This document shows, piece by piece, positions 33,455-45,351 of a stretch of 64,000 nucleotides of DNA. Location of the stretch: NCBI RefSeq assembly GCF_954871325.1, contig NC_088776.1, positions 1,681,985 to 1,745,984 on the forward strand, written 5' to 3'. How positions within the stretch are numbered: the stretch's first letter is position 1; the number at the start of each line of letters is the position of its first letter. The translations under genes and the position numbers were made by a program. This DNA comes from Gordionus sp. m RMFG-2023 (Eukaryota > Nematomorpha > Gordioida > Chordodea > Parachordodidae). The notes beneath the pieces are model-generated. The model was not told the origin of the DNA. It made no database searches and was given only the letters and a program-made list of their open reading frames with translations.

Positions 33455-33592
33455 CTGTAGTTGTATAATAAGGCAATCCTCTCACAAAAAAATCTTGGTA
33501 TGTTTTAGCTTCTCTCAGTGGTATTTGAACGTGTGCAGTTTGATTATATGCGGCCATCCCTATAAAAGCTCCTGATGGCCCTATGGTGTTAG
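33455..33592 (-). pseudogene. Perfect inverted copy of vWA exon A
   Basis: All 138 bases are the exact reverse complement of 22303-22440, with the same acceptor and donor. Exons B and C are not duplicated, so on this strand it is an orphan exon. Because it lies on the minus strand, downstream of the sense exons in a + strand gene, a long pre-mRNA would carry both sense and antisense copies. It is annotated as a non-functional duplicate. Confidence 0.8.
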
Positions 33593-34539
33593 CTTTAAAA
33601 AATATGTAACTCAGTACCTTAATAGAAAATAAATTATATATGTAGATTATTATAAATTTAATAAATTTTTCAGAAATTATTTAATAAATTATTACCATAA
33701 TCACCAATTTCAAGAACTTTGTATTCAAAATTAAACATTTGCTTGGATAGTTAAACCTTACCAGCGATGGATTGTTAGTTTTAAAATCATTTAGATTTTT
33801 ACGCCAAGATTTTATATGCCACAAAAGCTTAAAATTGTGACCGGTGCTGCTACTAGTGTTATAAAATTTCTTAATTTTTCTTTAACAAAAAATTTAAAAA
33901 AGGCTGTTAGGGAGTGGAAAAAAACGCTAGCTCCCTTTTTAAGATCATGCTATATAAAGAATTATTAATGTATTTATTGAATACAATAAAAAAAAAATGA
34001 AAAAGGCTTAATTTAAATTTATCAAACTATTTTGAAAAGAAAAGATAAGAAAGGAAAGGGAAATTTTTTTGTTTTGTTTTGTGTATTTTGCGTCATAAAG
34101 CTAAAAAATAAAAGAACGGCTAAGAATCAGTGATTCCTTTTTTCTGATTTGGCGGTAGCGCGCACCTTTTAAAATCTTCGGCAGAGGATAGCGTCTTTTA
34201 GAAAGAAGCAAAAGCAACTCTGAAGATTATTATAAAAATTAATCTTTAAATTTGAAGAAAATATATAGAATCATCTCAATCAATATTTACTAGTTCATGC
34301 TTTGGCTTTGGAATGCATCATATTAAATTTATATCAAATTGATTTCAATATTTTTCATTTTCTTAACCTTCTAGTACACGCCCTAGTGGTTAGAGATAGA
34401 TGAACAAATAATGAGATGATCTCTTGATAAAGATCATAAATTTATAAAATGATTTAGTCAATCAGATGAGCGAGGAGCAAAAATTTACCACCCATCCTCT
34501 TTGTCTTAAATCTCTTTTACTCTTTTACCCGACAAAACA

Positions 34540-35660
34540 TAATTTAGTATCAATATCTGGGATAATACGGACCTTGAACTCTACTGAACCTTCGTATTTT
34601 AGCAGAATCCGAACAGGGACTCTTTTTAAAAGTGGAGGGTACAAAGCTTCTAGGTGTCATAAAAATTTTTAAAAATAAAATATTTTTTTAAAAAAATTAT
34701 ATTAAATTTTTTTGTGGAATCATTTATTTTATCGTCACATTTTTCTTTAAATTTTCTTCCTGGACTTCCATTATATTTAGAGATTGATATAATTTTCCAG
34801 TGTAATAACATTTTATTATGTAAATTTATTAATATGCTATGTCATAGAAATAGGTTGATTATTTTGAAAGTAAATTATTTTGTAGCACAATTAATAATAT
34901 TTTAATTTAAATATGAGCAACAATATTTGCATGTTGTATACGCTTCTATATTTTTAGACCCTAGATATCAAGTTTCATTGAGCATTGAGCAAAAACAAAT
35001 GGCTAAAGACCATCTTAAGGATTTATGGCATAAGCAAAACTTCATTATTTACAATATATTGGAGGCTACGAACCTATTGGTTGTAGTGATAATAATAATG
35101 ATAGCAACATTGATGATCTTGAAATGTAACTTTAGATATAGAAAAATAAATCGAATTTTCATCGGATAGAAAGGAGATTAAAAATGCCTATTGCATCTTT
35201 AATAGTAAAGTTCTCAGATAGTTAAAAAAATATAAATAAGGATATAAATATTTTAGAATTCTTCTAAATATCCAGAATTATATATCTTATCTAGAATCTT
35301 CATGGCTGTACCGGCGATACAAGTACAAAAATTTTATAAAGATAACTATCTATTCTAGGTAAGGGTAGAACGTGAATTTTCATCTTTGAAATATATTGTC
35401 TATTTTACGTGGTAATCTCAAGGATGATATTTTAAAAGATATTTGATTGTGAGATAATAAAACATTTAAAATATAAATTATTTCATTTGTAAATTATGAT
35501 TATGTATATATTGTAATATAATAATAAATGAATAAAAAAAATATTATTTTGAGTCATTATTTTTATGTTATCTGAACCCGGACCTGAGACCCGGGTCCTT
35601 TCAAATTTTATTCCTGTACCTGAACCCGGACCTTGACCATATTTTTATGTCGATATATCA
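34540..35660 (+). pseudogene. hAT transposase relic inserted in the right arm
   Basis: The frame at 34927-35169 reads YASIFLDPRYQVSLSIEQKQ and MAKDHLKDLWHKQNF, the conserved FLDPRY block of hAT transposases. Farther on, in other frames, MAVPAIQV (35300), VEREFSSLKYIV (35370) and NLKDDILKDI (35410) give the dimerisation domain. The gene is broken by stops and frameshifts and lacks its N-terminal and catalytic DDE parts. The whole block is absent from the left arm, so it entered after the arms were formed or was lost there. A GAACCCGGACCTGAGACCCG end motif lies at about 35575. Confidence 0.75.
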
Positions 35661-38489
35661 CTATATCACAATAATTTAAAAAGATTTTTTAAGTTGTTTT
35701 TTTTTGAAATAATCACGATAATAATCAAAAAGTAAATGCTTAAATCGTCGGAATAGCAAGAGGCTTAAAAAATATTCGGCAATGGCGTGGTCCAGGATCT
35801 AACAGGTAAAAACATATGGAATTTAATCCTCCAATAATAGAGTTCATTTAATTCTTAAGTAGTAATGTGCATTTATTTTATTTATTTTTTTACGTTACCG
35901 CGAATTAAGCTTTTATGCAATGAAATTCTTGATCGGTAAAGTATTCGGTTTCCAAAATTATAACTGTATCGACAAAACTAATTTTACCCTAAAAAAATGA
36001 ATCCATCATTGTTAAATTGAGAAAATTGGGTATTGTTACTGGTGGAGCTGTTGCTATTGCAAAAAAAAAATATATATATTAATGTAAATTAGATCATTGA
36101 AATTTAATGGTATACTTATTAATAATATGATTGCTTCTAAGAGACATCTTGGGAAACAATTAAAAATAATTTAATTGATCTTGGAGTTAATTACCTTTAC
36201 TCTATCCTTTTTAACATATAATTTTTTAAAAGATAAATTTCTTATCTAGTCATAATTTTAGAAATTAGATATCGATGCCAAGTCAAATCACATATAAATT
36301 TCAAAATAACCAAAATTATTTGATCTTAATTTTATATATTACTAATAGAAGTTTAACAATGGAGTATATCTTAAAGCAATTAGCATTGTTGTAGCCTTAT
36401 GAAATATAGATTTCGTGTTGTCTTGAAATTCAGGTAATTTTTAATGTTTTTCAAATCTGAATTTTACATTGAGGAATTTTAAATTCTTAAACTAATAAAA
36501 TCCATATTGATGCGATTTTACATATTGATGGTGATTTTCTGATTAGTTTATCAATCATATCAGAGTTAACCCAAGTATTTCGTTTATTTTATTTATAATA
36601 TTCTCTTAAAAGAAATCAGACTGTAATATAGATAAAGAGCATAATCATACTTAAAGGTGAACCATGGAACTAATTTGGTATTCAATGGCATCATTCTAAA
36701 AATATAAATACCTAACTATAAAAAGATTAAAGCTTTTCCAAATATATTTTGACATCAATATCGAAAACTAGCCATAGCACTTTTTATTGAGAAGTCATTA
36801 AAATACTATTATAAGGATTAATATAAAATGGATTTAAAAAAATCACTAATAAATTCCTGTAGAAAGTTTTGATTCTTTTATATATTTTCATATATATATT
36901 ATTCATAGATATTACTTAAAATAAAAAATTAATTAATTTAAATCTATTTAAATAATATTAAATAATTTTAAATGTTTTAACTCGAATGATGGCAAAAAAT
37001 TTTAAATAAAATTATATTCATAATACCTTAAACATTTTATAATTTTATATATTATAACGTAACCAAATGAACCGTTATAAATAAAGATACCAGCTCATGG
37101 TATGTAATACAAGCATTTTGAAACCAATTTTGAAGGGATTATTTTTTATAAATGTTTTAATAATCATATTATTAATATAAATATTATTATTAGAAATTAA
37201 TTTTCATTGTATATTATTTTGATTAGAACATAAAAACAAAAACGAAATAAAAAATTTATTTTATCTATTTGGAGGTAGTGTGATTGGTTAAATAGTTGGT
37301 TTTTACATGATACCTAATTCTACTGCAATTTTCTATTTCAACTCGCTAATTATTTAATTTCTCCCGCTATTTGAAAAATTTCTGCCAACCCTATATATGC
37401 GTTTTATTATTAGTATTATATATTTTATTAAAAATTTACTTTACAAAATTATGGTCATGAAAGTTTTACAAAGGAAAACTTTGTTGTATTTTAGAGATTT
37501 TTTTTTTTGAAAAAAAGATCCCTTTCCTGGTTATACTAAATTTTTATTGCAATGGTTCTATTGGGAAAAAAAACAATGGAAAAAGATTAAAAAAATATAT
37601 AATAAGGGGAAAGAGAATATATTCAAAGAATAATGGTGGAAAAAATTAGAGGAAGTATTGGCAGATACAAGATTAAATACATGGGAAATAGGCGAAATAT
37701 TTAATGTATAAAAATGCTAACCTTGACAGAAAATTTGGTATAGCAAGGAAAAGTGCTAAGATACATAATTTTTCCATTTTGGAACCTTATCCTTAAATGT
37801 TGATTTGACTTTAATTAATAAAATACATAAAAAGTGTTAAGAAAATAATCAAAAATTTTATGAAATTTTTTATTATTACTTTTTTAATTAATAAAATATT
37901 ACATAGGCCTTTTAAAAATGATTTCAAGAGATTGCTTGCTCATCATATTGAAATTAAATCCATTTCTTACTTTTATCCAACTTAAGAGAGAATATTGTCT
38001 GTAAATGAAACGGAAATTGACTTTAGATATATTTAATAGTAAATTCTTTAAATTAGATATGATATAAAAATAAATACAATATTTTTATTTTATAGCTAAA
38101 AAATATGATTTACATAATATTTTTTTTTCGCAGGATGTTTAAGTTATTAATTAATAATTACAAAAGCGATGATCAAACTAATTTTTCTTTTTTTTATTTG
38201 GCATAATCTTTAGATAGTGATAAACAAGGGATAGTCATATGATTTATCGATATTTTAAGTTAATGGCTTTGAAATAACATTCAAAATTTACGAATAAAGG
38301 TAAAAATGATATTTATTTTTGGCATGATGTTATGGTTTTAAAGTGACAAAAATTTGATCTTGCCGTTCATGACCTTGATTATTTTATTTTTTTAAATTTT
38401 TGAGTAAAATGTAAAAATGAAATTATTTGAGACAATACAAGATATGTATAAATTAATTATTATTTTATGTTTTTCAATGTTACAAAAAT

Positions 38490-38650
38490 TGATGTCAAAA
38501 TTGGCACCAGATATATTGTCCAATCAGGGATCGTTAGCTTTATGTGAGAGGTTATTCTCTCTAGGGACAAGTATGATAATGAAGATAGAATGTCTTTAAA
38601 TGAAGAAACCATTAGAAAGACTTTATGCTTGAAAAACGGGTTCTTGTCAA
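38490..38650 (+). pseudogene. hAT transposase C-terminal remnant
   Basis: LSNQGSLALCERLFSLGTSM, then MSLNEETIRKTLCLKNG after one frame shift, matches the (S)ERVFS..G.....R.SL....V...LK signature of the hAT dimerisation domain. It is a different subfamily from the remnants at 17.9 and 35.3 kb. It lies immediately outside the right arm. Confidence 0.65.
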
Positions 38651-39505
38651 ATTCGAATCTAGCATAATTATATTTTTTCTATGTATTATAATTTGATGTG
38701 TATCAAATGAGATTATTATGCATTTTTTTTTCAGAAAATTTTAATAAAATTTGAGAATATTAGATCTAAGAAATAACGTATATAGAAAAGAATTTGGATA
38801 TTTTTATAAGTATGTCTGATCCGAAAAATCAGGTGCTATTAGCCAATTTTTCGGACAATGTTATGAAATTATTGGGTTTTTATTCATTTGTTATATTGTG
38901 TAAATTTGATATATTAAAATAACAATTTAGTTTTATAATATAATCCTTATAAGTGTCATTTTAAAATATCCACATCTGTTAATAATTTTGTTTCGTAAAA
39001 TATAATCTACATTTTAAGGCTTTCGAAAAATTTTCGAATCTATTCGACTCGGTAGGAATACGAAAAGCAGAATTATTCTACGAATAGTAGTATTATTCAA
39101 TTCTTTTAACAAAAATTGTGCTACAAAATATTGGTGGCGATTATATTTTTATATCAATTAGAAAAAATTGCAAAAATATATTCAAAAAATATTCCAAAAG
39201 GATTACTAGAAAATAACAATTTACGAAAACTCTAGTTTTTAACAAATTTAGAAAATTTGAACTATTTATAGTGAGCGTTCTTAATTATGAAAGACCTGAT
39301 GCCGAAATAATATTCTTTCACACGTGAATTTCAAAAATTTTTTTTTTTATTAATTGGTTTAAACTTACAGGATGAGGGCACTCCACGCATACTGAAATTC
39401 AATTCCTACAAAAATAAAGTCTTTCCCAATTATATAACTCGTTCTATATACAATTTAAATTTTAAAATTCGCTTTAAAAAAAAAACCTAGTAATGAAGTT
39501 TGCGC
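38651..39505. other. A+T-rich stretch, nothing recognised
   Basis: No open frame, tandem repeat or element end stands out. Confidence 0.45.
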
Positions 39506-39507
39506 TG

Positions 39508-39662
39508 AAAGAGGTCCTATTTGTAAAGCCCGGCTTGGCCCGGATTTATTTTTCAGAAATTCTTTTGGATAGGCCTGGCCAGTTTTTTTTATGTAAAACA
39601 AATTTTCAGGCCCGGCACGGGTAAGATTAAAAAAAATTAGGGACTGGCCTGGCAGATCTCTG
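39508..39662. mobile_element. GC-rich miniature element, copy 2
   Basis: AAAGCCCGGCTTGGCCCGG, AGGCCTGGCC and CAGGCCCGGCACGGG blocks lie between AGAGGTCCTATTTG and GGCAGATCTCTG. The element is followed by a TATATATATAT run, like copy 3 at 45352. Confidence 0.6.
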
Positions 39663-40855
39663 ATATATATATATATTAAGTGAAAAAAAAATCTTAGTTT
39701 TATTATAAGTTAGGTATGAGAAGAGGAAAAGGAAGACGAGAAAGATAAGTTTATAGAGGATGAAAATATAACTCATCACATGTTATCAAATATTATATTT
39801 AAAATTAATGGGGAAAAACCTTCAATACATAAAAAAAATAAAAAATTTATATTAATTAACTAAAATTATCATTGTTTAAACTTTTGAGTTAGAATCATGA
39901 TATTAAAAAACAAAATAATGTGAGTTAAGAATCCTCATAGGAATTTTATATTAACTGCATGATTTTCATTTCTCGTAGATTGTTAAATAACATAATAATA
40001 CTTATATAAATTATTAAATTAATTATAACCTTCTGACAGCTAAAACTAAAAGAGGCAATTTATAATAATTTCTTTTAAACATATTTGTATATTATAAGAA
40101 CATTAAAAATTAGAAAATATTTTAATCGAATAAAAAAAAAAAACTTATATTTCAATTCCTTTAAAAAATAATATTAAATGTTAATATAAATTTTTTTTTT
40201 TAAATGTTAACCTAAAATAAAAATATTTAAAGCAGGTAGACATATTTGGATTTGTTAATAAATGCTAAATAAATGTTTTTAACAACTTTAAATTTTATCT
40301 GTAAGTGAACAAAATAAAAGATGCTAACATTTATTAGAAGAGATGTTTAAGTACTATATGTTATATCCACCACTTATGAAAACCAGCTATTAACTTAAAA
40401 TGAATCAAATAAAAAATATTTTAAATTTGTAAAACATACAAATAAACATTTTTAAATTTAAACTATTATTTCGTTTTAGGAATCCAATTTTAGAAATTTT
40501 TTTTTATTCTTCTTCATGATATATTTTTTAGTTTTTTTTTACAACTTTAAACAAATTAATATAAAATAAAAAAAGGATGTTTATATTATACCGAAAAAAT
40601 TGAGGAAATGTTGTCGTGATATTTTAAACTAATGTTAATTCATAAATGAAGGATGATATGGGATAAGGCAGGGTATAATTTTATTTTTATTTTACATTAG
40701 ATCTAATAATTTAATAATACATCTTTTTTTTTTAAAATTTTTTAAAAGTATTATGTATATATAAAATAAAATTAGAATAATATAAAAATAATATTTCGAA
40801 GGTTTGTACATACACAAATATGGAGATATTCAAAATTATTAATGCGAATGTAATG
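39663..40855. other. A+T-rich stretch, nothing recognised
   Basis: No gene or named repeat seen. Homopolymer A and T tracts only. Confidence 0.45.
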
Positions 40856-40857
40856 TT

Positions 40858-41035
40858 GATGAACGGATAATTTTGAGCCGATTTTTAAAAACAGCAAACT
40901 CAATATTTTTTTAGGAAAAATATAATGCAAGTCTTAAGATTTTAATCATAGGTGGCACAAAGGTTTGAACATCTACTAGCGAAATATATAATTAAACAAT
41001 ATTTGAATATAATAAATATTTTCAGCATAATAACA
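40858..41035. mobile_element. CGGCT-family miniature element, decayed
   Basis: GTTGATGAACGGATAATTTT, TTTTTAAAAACAGCAAACTC and AGGTTTGAACATCTACTAGC align with the family. The right end is weak. Confidence 0.5.
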
Positions 41036-41204
41036 TTCCACACTTATTTTTTTTTAATGCCGCTCGCTGTATTTGACGCGAGCGGTTATCGTTAAGTTTT
41101 GTCCAATTCGTTGTTTAACGTTTTTACCATTGTTGTTGTGACCTAAACCTATTATATTTTTCGTTGGTTTTTTTTTGAATCGCTAGCTTGTTTTCCTAAT
41201 CGTC

Positions 41205-41285
41205 AAATCATTAGCTTGATCATCATCATCTCATTAGCTTTATCATTATCTCATTAGCTACATCATATCATTATCTCATTAGCTT
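41205..41285. repeat. Short tandem repeat, ATCATTATCTCATTAGCT
   Basis: About four imperfect copies of an 18-24 bp unit ending CATTAGCT precede the LINE fragment. Confidence 0.75.
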
Positions 41286-41289
41286 GTTG

Positions 41290-41800
41290 ATCTTTGATAG
41301 AGACAATGTAAAGTTTGTTATGTGAGATGCTGAAAGCATGACAAGAAGAGCGGGAAAAGTAATTGAGTTCAGAAGGAGGGTAGATGTATGTTGCATACCA
41401 GAAATTAGATGAAAACAAGGTGCAAGAGAACTATTGGTATAACAAATGCAAAGTTGACAAGGCAGCGATGATGGAATCACTGATGTTGATGTTCTTCTTG
41501 TGAAAAAGTAAGTTCTCTTAGTTACTAAAAAGGTGTGAATAATCATAGATTAAATATTTATTAGTCTAACCTATCGGTTTGGTGAAGAAGAGAAAGATGT
41601 ATTCTGAGATAATTTAATAGAACCTAAATCAGGACTAGGTTATTACGCTAAGCAGAGATCTAAAATAAGCTTGTCGTTGAAGGATGTGAAGGATTCATTT
41701 GAGAATTTAGTTTTGGAATAAGGGATTTCGAAAGGAGATTTAGTAGAATTTGGTGATGCAATGGAAATGGTTTGTACAATTCTTTAAGAAAAATATAAAT
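41290..41800 (+). pseudogene. LINE endonuclease fragment
   Basis: On the + strand, with stops, a reading gives MTRRAGKVIEFRRRVDVCC, IPEIR and KQGAREL. This matches the start of the APE endonuclease of craniofacial development protein 2-like LINEs (consensus R-R-V-D-[IV]-C-C-[VI]-Q-E-T-R). Farther on, FGEEEKDVF and SGLGYYAKQRSKIS may continue it. It corresponds to the N-terminal part missing from the LINE at 2341-5091, but it is a separate decayed copy. A 91-codon minus-strand frame here is its antisense shadow. Confidence 0.5.
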
Positions 41801-42250
41801 AATTTAGTGACATATAAATCATATGTAAAAAAAAAACTATCAAAAAATTTATGTAAATGTTTATTTCTTAGTGATATCAGCCAACACAATATTAGTACCT
41901 GTCGTTTAGCAATAAACTTTTTTGGAAGTTTCAGCACCACCTTTTGAAAAATAAACATCAGTTAGCATTTTTCAAATATTATTACCCATTTGTAAAATGT
42001 TTAGCACCCAAATTTTCAAAAATTAGCACTTATTTTTTAAAAAATTTTTTATATTATTTAGTTAGGCCTTTTAAAATATGAATTGATTGTAATACTGTCA
42101 ACTTACAAGTACCAATCTACATCGTAATGTGATCAAACGTATATATTGTAATAGAATCTATTAACCTCAAAAGGCAATTAATAATATTATAAATTGTATA
42201 CAAATACATTGTTTGTATGTTAATTAATTGATGTATTTATATTGATTTGT

Positions 42251-42306
42251 AAAAAGTATATTTTAACTGATTGAGGTAAAAAGTATATTTTAACTGATTG
42301 AGGTAA
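42251..42306. repeat. Tandem duplication of a 28-bp unit
   Basis: AAGTATATTTTAACTGATTG followed by AGGTAAA occurs twice in succession. Confidence 0.85.
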
Positions 42307-42356
42307 ATTGATTCTTTTACATCTTATATATTAATTTTCTACTACTCTCTCATCAG

Positions 42357-42516
42357 CATTGAAATACATAAATCAATTAAAGAAAAAATAATAGTTGAAT
42401 CTGGAATGTACACTGCTATTACAACAACTATTTTATTCCTTTCAATTCTGTTCCTAATACGAACTCTTCAAAAATTTCTAAAAAATATGCGCTCGACTAT
42501 GGGACAGGACTTTTAA
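42357..42516 (+). CDS. Candidate terminal exon with a transmembrane segment
   Basis: After a CTCATCAG acceptor, a 52-codon frame runs to a TAA stop. It encodes a short lumenal part (IEIHKSIKEKIIVESG), a hydrophobic stretch (MYTAITTTILFLSILFLI) and a basic tail (RTLQKFLKNMRS). This is the plan of a single-pass type I membrane anchor with a short cytoplasmic end. It is the next plausible + strand exon after the vWA exons, so it may end that gene as an adhesion receptor. The 13.8-kb gap and unmatched phase (vWA exon C ends in phase 1, this begins in phase 2) mean at least one exon would be missing. Confidence 0.35.
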
Positions 42517-43905
42517 CCTCTTTGGCATTAAAAAAATATGGAAGATAAATTAAACATTCTAACGTTCTTGCTCTTTTTTTTTTATAAAACTTTATTGAAT
42601 TTATGGCTAAATGTAGGGGGAAGGCGTTTACGAATTCGGGACTCTCCTTCGTTGACTGAATTTCCAGAAAATTTTAAGCGTTTAATGTCTTTTTACCTTC
42701 AGACAAGTATGTAGTCCCTACCTTGTAAAAATTAATAATAATTATTAATTCTTCTATTTTCAAAAGAAAAAATTTAAGGCAAATGTTTTAATGTTGGAGT
42801 ACGATTTTTGAGATGATAAATCTTTATAAATTAAAAACCCTTTTTTTTTGTAAGAATTCGCTAACCCTAAAATATCATTTTAAGGTTAGCGGATAAACAA
42901 ATTCCGCTCGTAACCCTCCCTCTCCCCTCCCTACACTCTCCGCTTTCTCCCCCAAGTAGTAATACATTAATTAATATGAATTTTAAAGAAAAATAAGTAA
43001 AAACCTAATAATTTTTTTTTAAAATGACTTATAATTATGGAAAAAAAATATTTTGAAAAAAAAATACATTTTTAGAAAATATTTTTTAAAAAAAAGGTTA
43101 AAATATAAAATTTATATAACATATCCAAAATATCTGCACCTAAGTGGACCCTTAAGATAACATAATTTATAGGATAAAACTCACCTAATAGTGCCTATCC
43201 CTTCCTTGACTACGCCTATGGAATACAATCTAAATATACAGTCTCAACCCACCACGCTTCAATAACCTAATGACCCCCCTCCCACCTTTCCCCCAATGAT
43301 TACTATAATATTAAATAAATTAATTATAAAATTGAATACTAGCTGTGTATGCAAGATGGCTCCATCCCCTATTTAATAACGGAAACGCATCGTAACCTTT
43401 CCGCTAAACCCTGTTGCGTCAATCCCCCTCATTAAGTCGCCCAAAGCCTAAAGTGATTTTGCTATGGCCCCAAGTTAATTTTATATGACTTATATTCTTA
43501 AAAAATAAAAAATAAACACAAGTTTTTATGATCGCTCAAATTAGATTAAATGTCAGCAAAACCTCCAAATATTATCATCTTATTCCACTTTTTATAGTTG
43601 CTTCAAAAAATATGGTATTTCAAAACATATTTTTATTAATTATCTACGTGTAAAAGGTTAAAGTACAAAAAAAAATATATAATAATATAATTGTATTTTT
43701 TTCTTAATAATGATCAAATAAATTTTCTTATGAAAATAGTATACTATTATATCCTATTCAAACTTATATAATTTAGATAATTATAAAAAAAAATTGCAGA
43801 TCTTGCATAAAAAAAATATTTAAGTTAAATAAAAAATATTTTTATAATAATTTTATAATTTTCCCCCTTTTTTTTTTGAATAATTATTTCCAACATTTAA
43901 TTACG
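42517..43905. other. Intergenic stretch, no gene seen
   Basis: A+T-rich sequence with two pyrimidine-rich patches (CCCTCCCTCTCCCCTCCCTA near 42905 and CCCCCCTCCCACCTTTCCCC near 43274). No frame or element is recognised. If the neighbouring gene models are right, this separates the vWA gene from the FN3 gene. Confidence 0.45.
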
Positions 43906-43907
43906 TT

Positions 43908-44055
43908 CCCGTTCGGTTAACTCAGTATTTTAGCCAGAAAAATATTGTCCAAGTCTCGAGATTTTGTTAATAGATGTTCAAACCTTTGTGCGAACAAAGT
44001 ACGTGCATAATAATTTTCCTAATAAAATATTGATTTGAACGAACACTTACCTAAA
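43908..44055. mobile_element. CGGCT-family miniature element, fragment
   Basis: CGTTCGGTTAACTCAGTATT, AGCCAGAAAAATATTGTCCA and CTAATAAAATATTGATTTG match the family interior. The ends are decayed. Confidence 0.5.
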
Positions 44056-44301
44056 TATTAATATCAGATATAAAATAATACTACTACTACTACATCAACA
44101 AATATAAGAGGTTTGTCCTCCTACCCTTCAATATAAATTTATGGGAAACCAAAGGGCGATAATTAAATTAAGCACTCCACATTTTTTAAAATAAGGATAA
44201 AAATTATATATTTGTTTTTTTTTAATTTTAATTTCTTAATTTTTTTATTTATTTATTCTTCTTTCATTATCATCAAAAAAAAAATTTTTTTTTATATAAA
44301 A

Positions 44302-44709
44302 ATGTCTACCTCAAATAAATTCGATAAAATTTTGTTCATTTCGACGACTTTGAGCTATATCAACATATATTTATCGTTAGCAAAGATTCCATGTACACCG
44401 GTGCAAGAAATACAGCTGAAGAAAGATCGAGGAAAAAGTTATCTCCTGAATTGGAACGCGTTTTCGAAATCCGAACGTTATTATGTAGAAATCCACGACA
44501 TCGCCAATCAATCAAAGCAAGAATTCTTGGTTAAGAAAATATTTTTAAAAGTGTTTATCTTAAAGATATTTTTTATTTGTAGACTTCAGGGAGTAGCGGT
44601 AGCTTGTCTATCAGACAAATAAAGAAAGGGGAACATGAAGTAAATATTTTACCATTTAGTCAGGGCATAATATGGTTTCATCGTTGCATTGCCAAAAACT
44701 TTACTATAG
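44302..44709 (+). CDS. First exons of an FN3-domain secreted or receptor protein
   Basis: Exon 1 (44302-44529) starts at ATG after an A-rich leader and encodes a signal-like hydrophobic stretch (KILFISTTLSYINIYLSLAK), then PCTPVQEIQL, SYLLNWNAF and RYYVEIHDI. These are the first strands of a fibronectin type III domain with its conserved Trp. The intron (44530-44582, 53 bp, phase 0) joins to exon 2 (44583-44709: GSLSIRQIKKGEHEVNILPF, WFHRCIAKNFTIG), the second half of the domain, ending in phase 1. The phase 0 middle and phase 1 end recur in the FN3 unit at 63.4 kb, suggesting one gene. An upstream in-frame ATG at 44212 would only add a low-complexity leader. An anosmin-like or receptor ectodomain is possible but unproven. 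Confidence 0.68.
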
Positions 44710-45351
44710 GTAATATATATATATGTTCATATTTTTTTTTATTATGATTTATATATATGTGTGATTTTTTCCTGGCAATGCGTTATTTTTTCAACTTTAA
44801 AACATTTTTTGAAGCGCGTTTTTTTAAAAAAAATTTCAAAATCTGATTTTACCGTAAAATGTATGCCCACATGTTTGGAATAACCTACCTTATGGATTTC
44901 AGATAATTTTATTTCATGAACTTTTAAATTTAATATAAATTTATATCAAATTTTTCCATATAATTTTTCTTTATACAAATTATGAATGATAACTCAAAGG
45001 TTTAACAGCAAAATTGTCTTACAATTCATGAGATGGGTATTCCGATAAAATAAAAATTTTGAAAAAATTTAATAAGACTGGCTAAAATATATAATATAAA
45101 GTTGTAAAAATAGGACATTGCAGGAAAAAAAAAACATTTAAAGTTAACATCATATTATATAATACTACAATTTATCTTTGAATATATTAAAACCCTTTGT
45201 CATTTAATTTTTATCAATTTTTTAACCCTAAGAAATGGATTTGAACGAAAATATGAATAGAGAAAGTATGAAAAACATTTGTTTAAAAAAATATTTTATG
45301 AGTATTTTTAAATACTAACATTCTTTTTCTTATTTATATATATATATATAT
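44710..45351 (+). other. Beginning of the giant FN3-gene intron
   Basis: A+T-rich intron sequence. The part 44870-45060 (ATGTTTGGAATAACCTACCT to the TCTTACAATTCATGAGA area) is related in direct orientation to 61290-61450. This suggests an old internal duplication of exon 2 together with its downstream intron. Confidence 0.5.

Larger units (their letters stand above)
32737..38460. repeat. Giant inverted repeat, right arm
   Basis: Mirror image of 18380-23140. It is about 0.95 kb longer, chiefly because of a hAT-derived insertion (about 34540-35660) that interrupts the match between CTCTTTTACCCG and ATAATCAAAAAGTAAATGC. The inner edge abuts a decayed hAT relative. The outer edge is followed by a hAT transposase C-terminal remnant. 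Confidence 0.9.

Noticed and set aside
41271-41546. 91-codon minus-strand frame
   Set aside because: It is antisense to a LINE endonuclease fragment recognisable on the plus strand.
44212-44301. Upstream in-frame start for the FN3 gene
   Set aside because: It adds only Phe/Lys-rich low-complexity residues, whereas ATG 44302 begins directly before the signal-like stretch.
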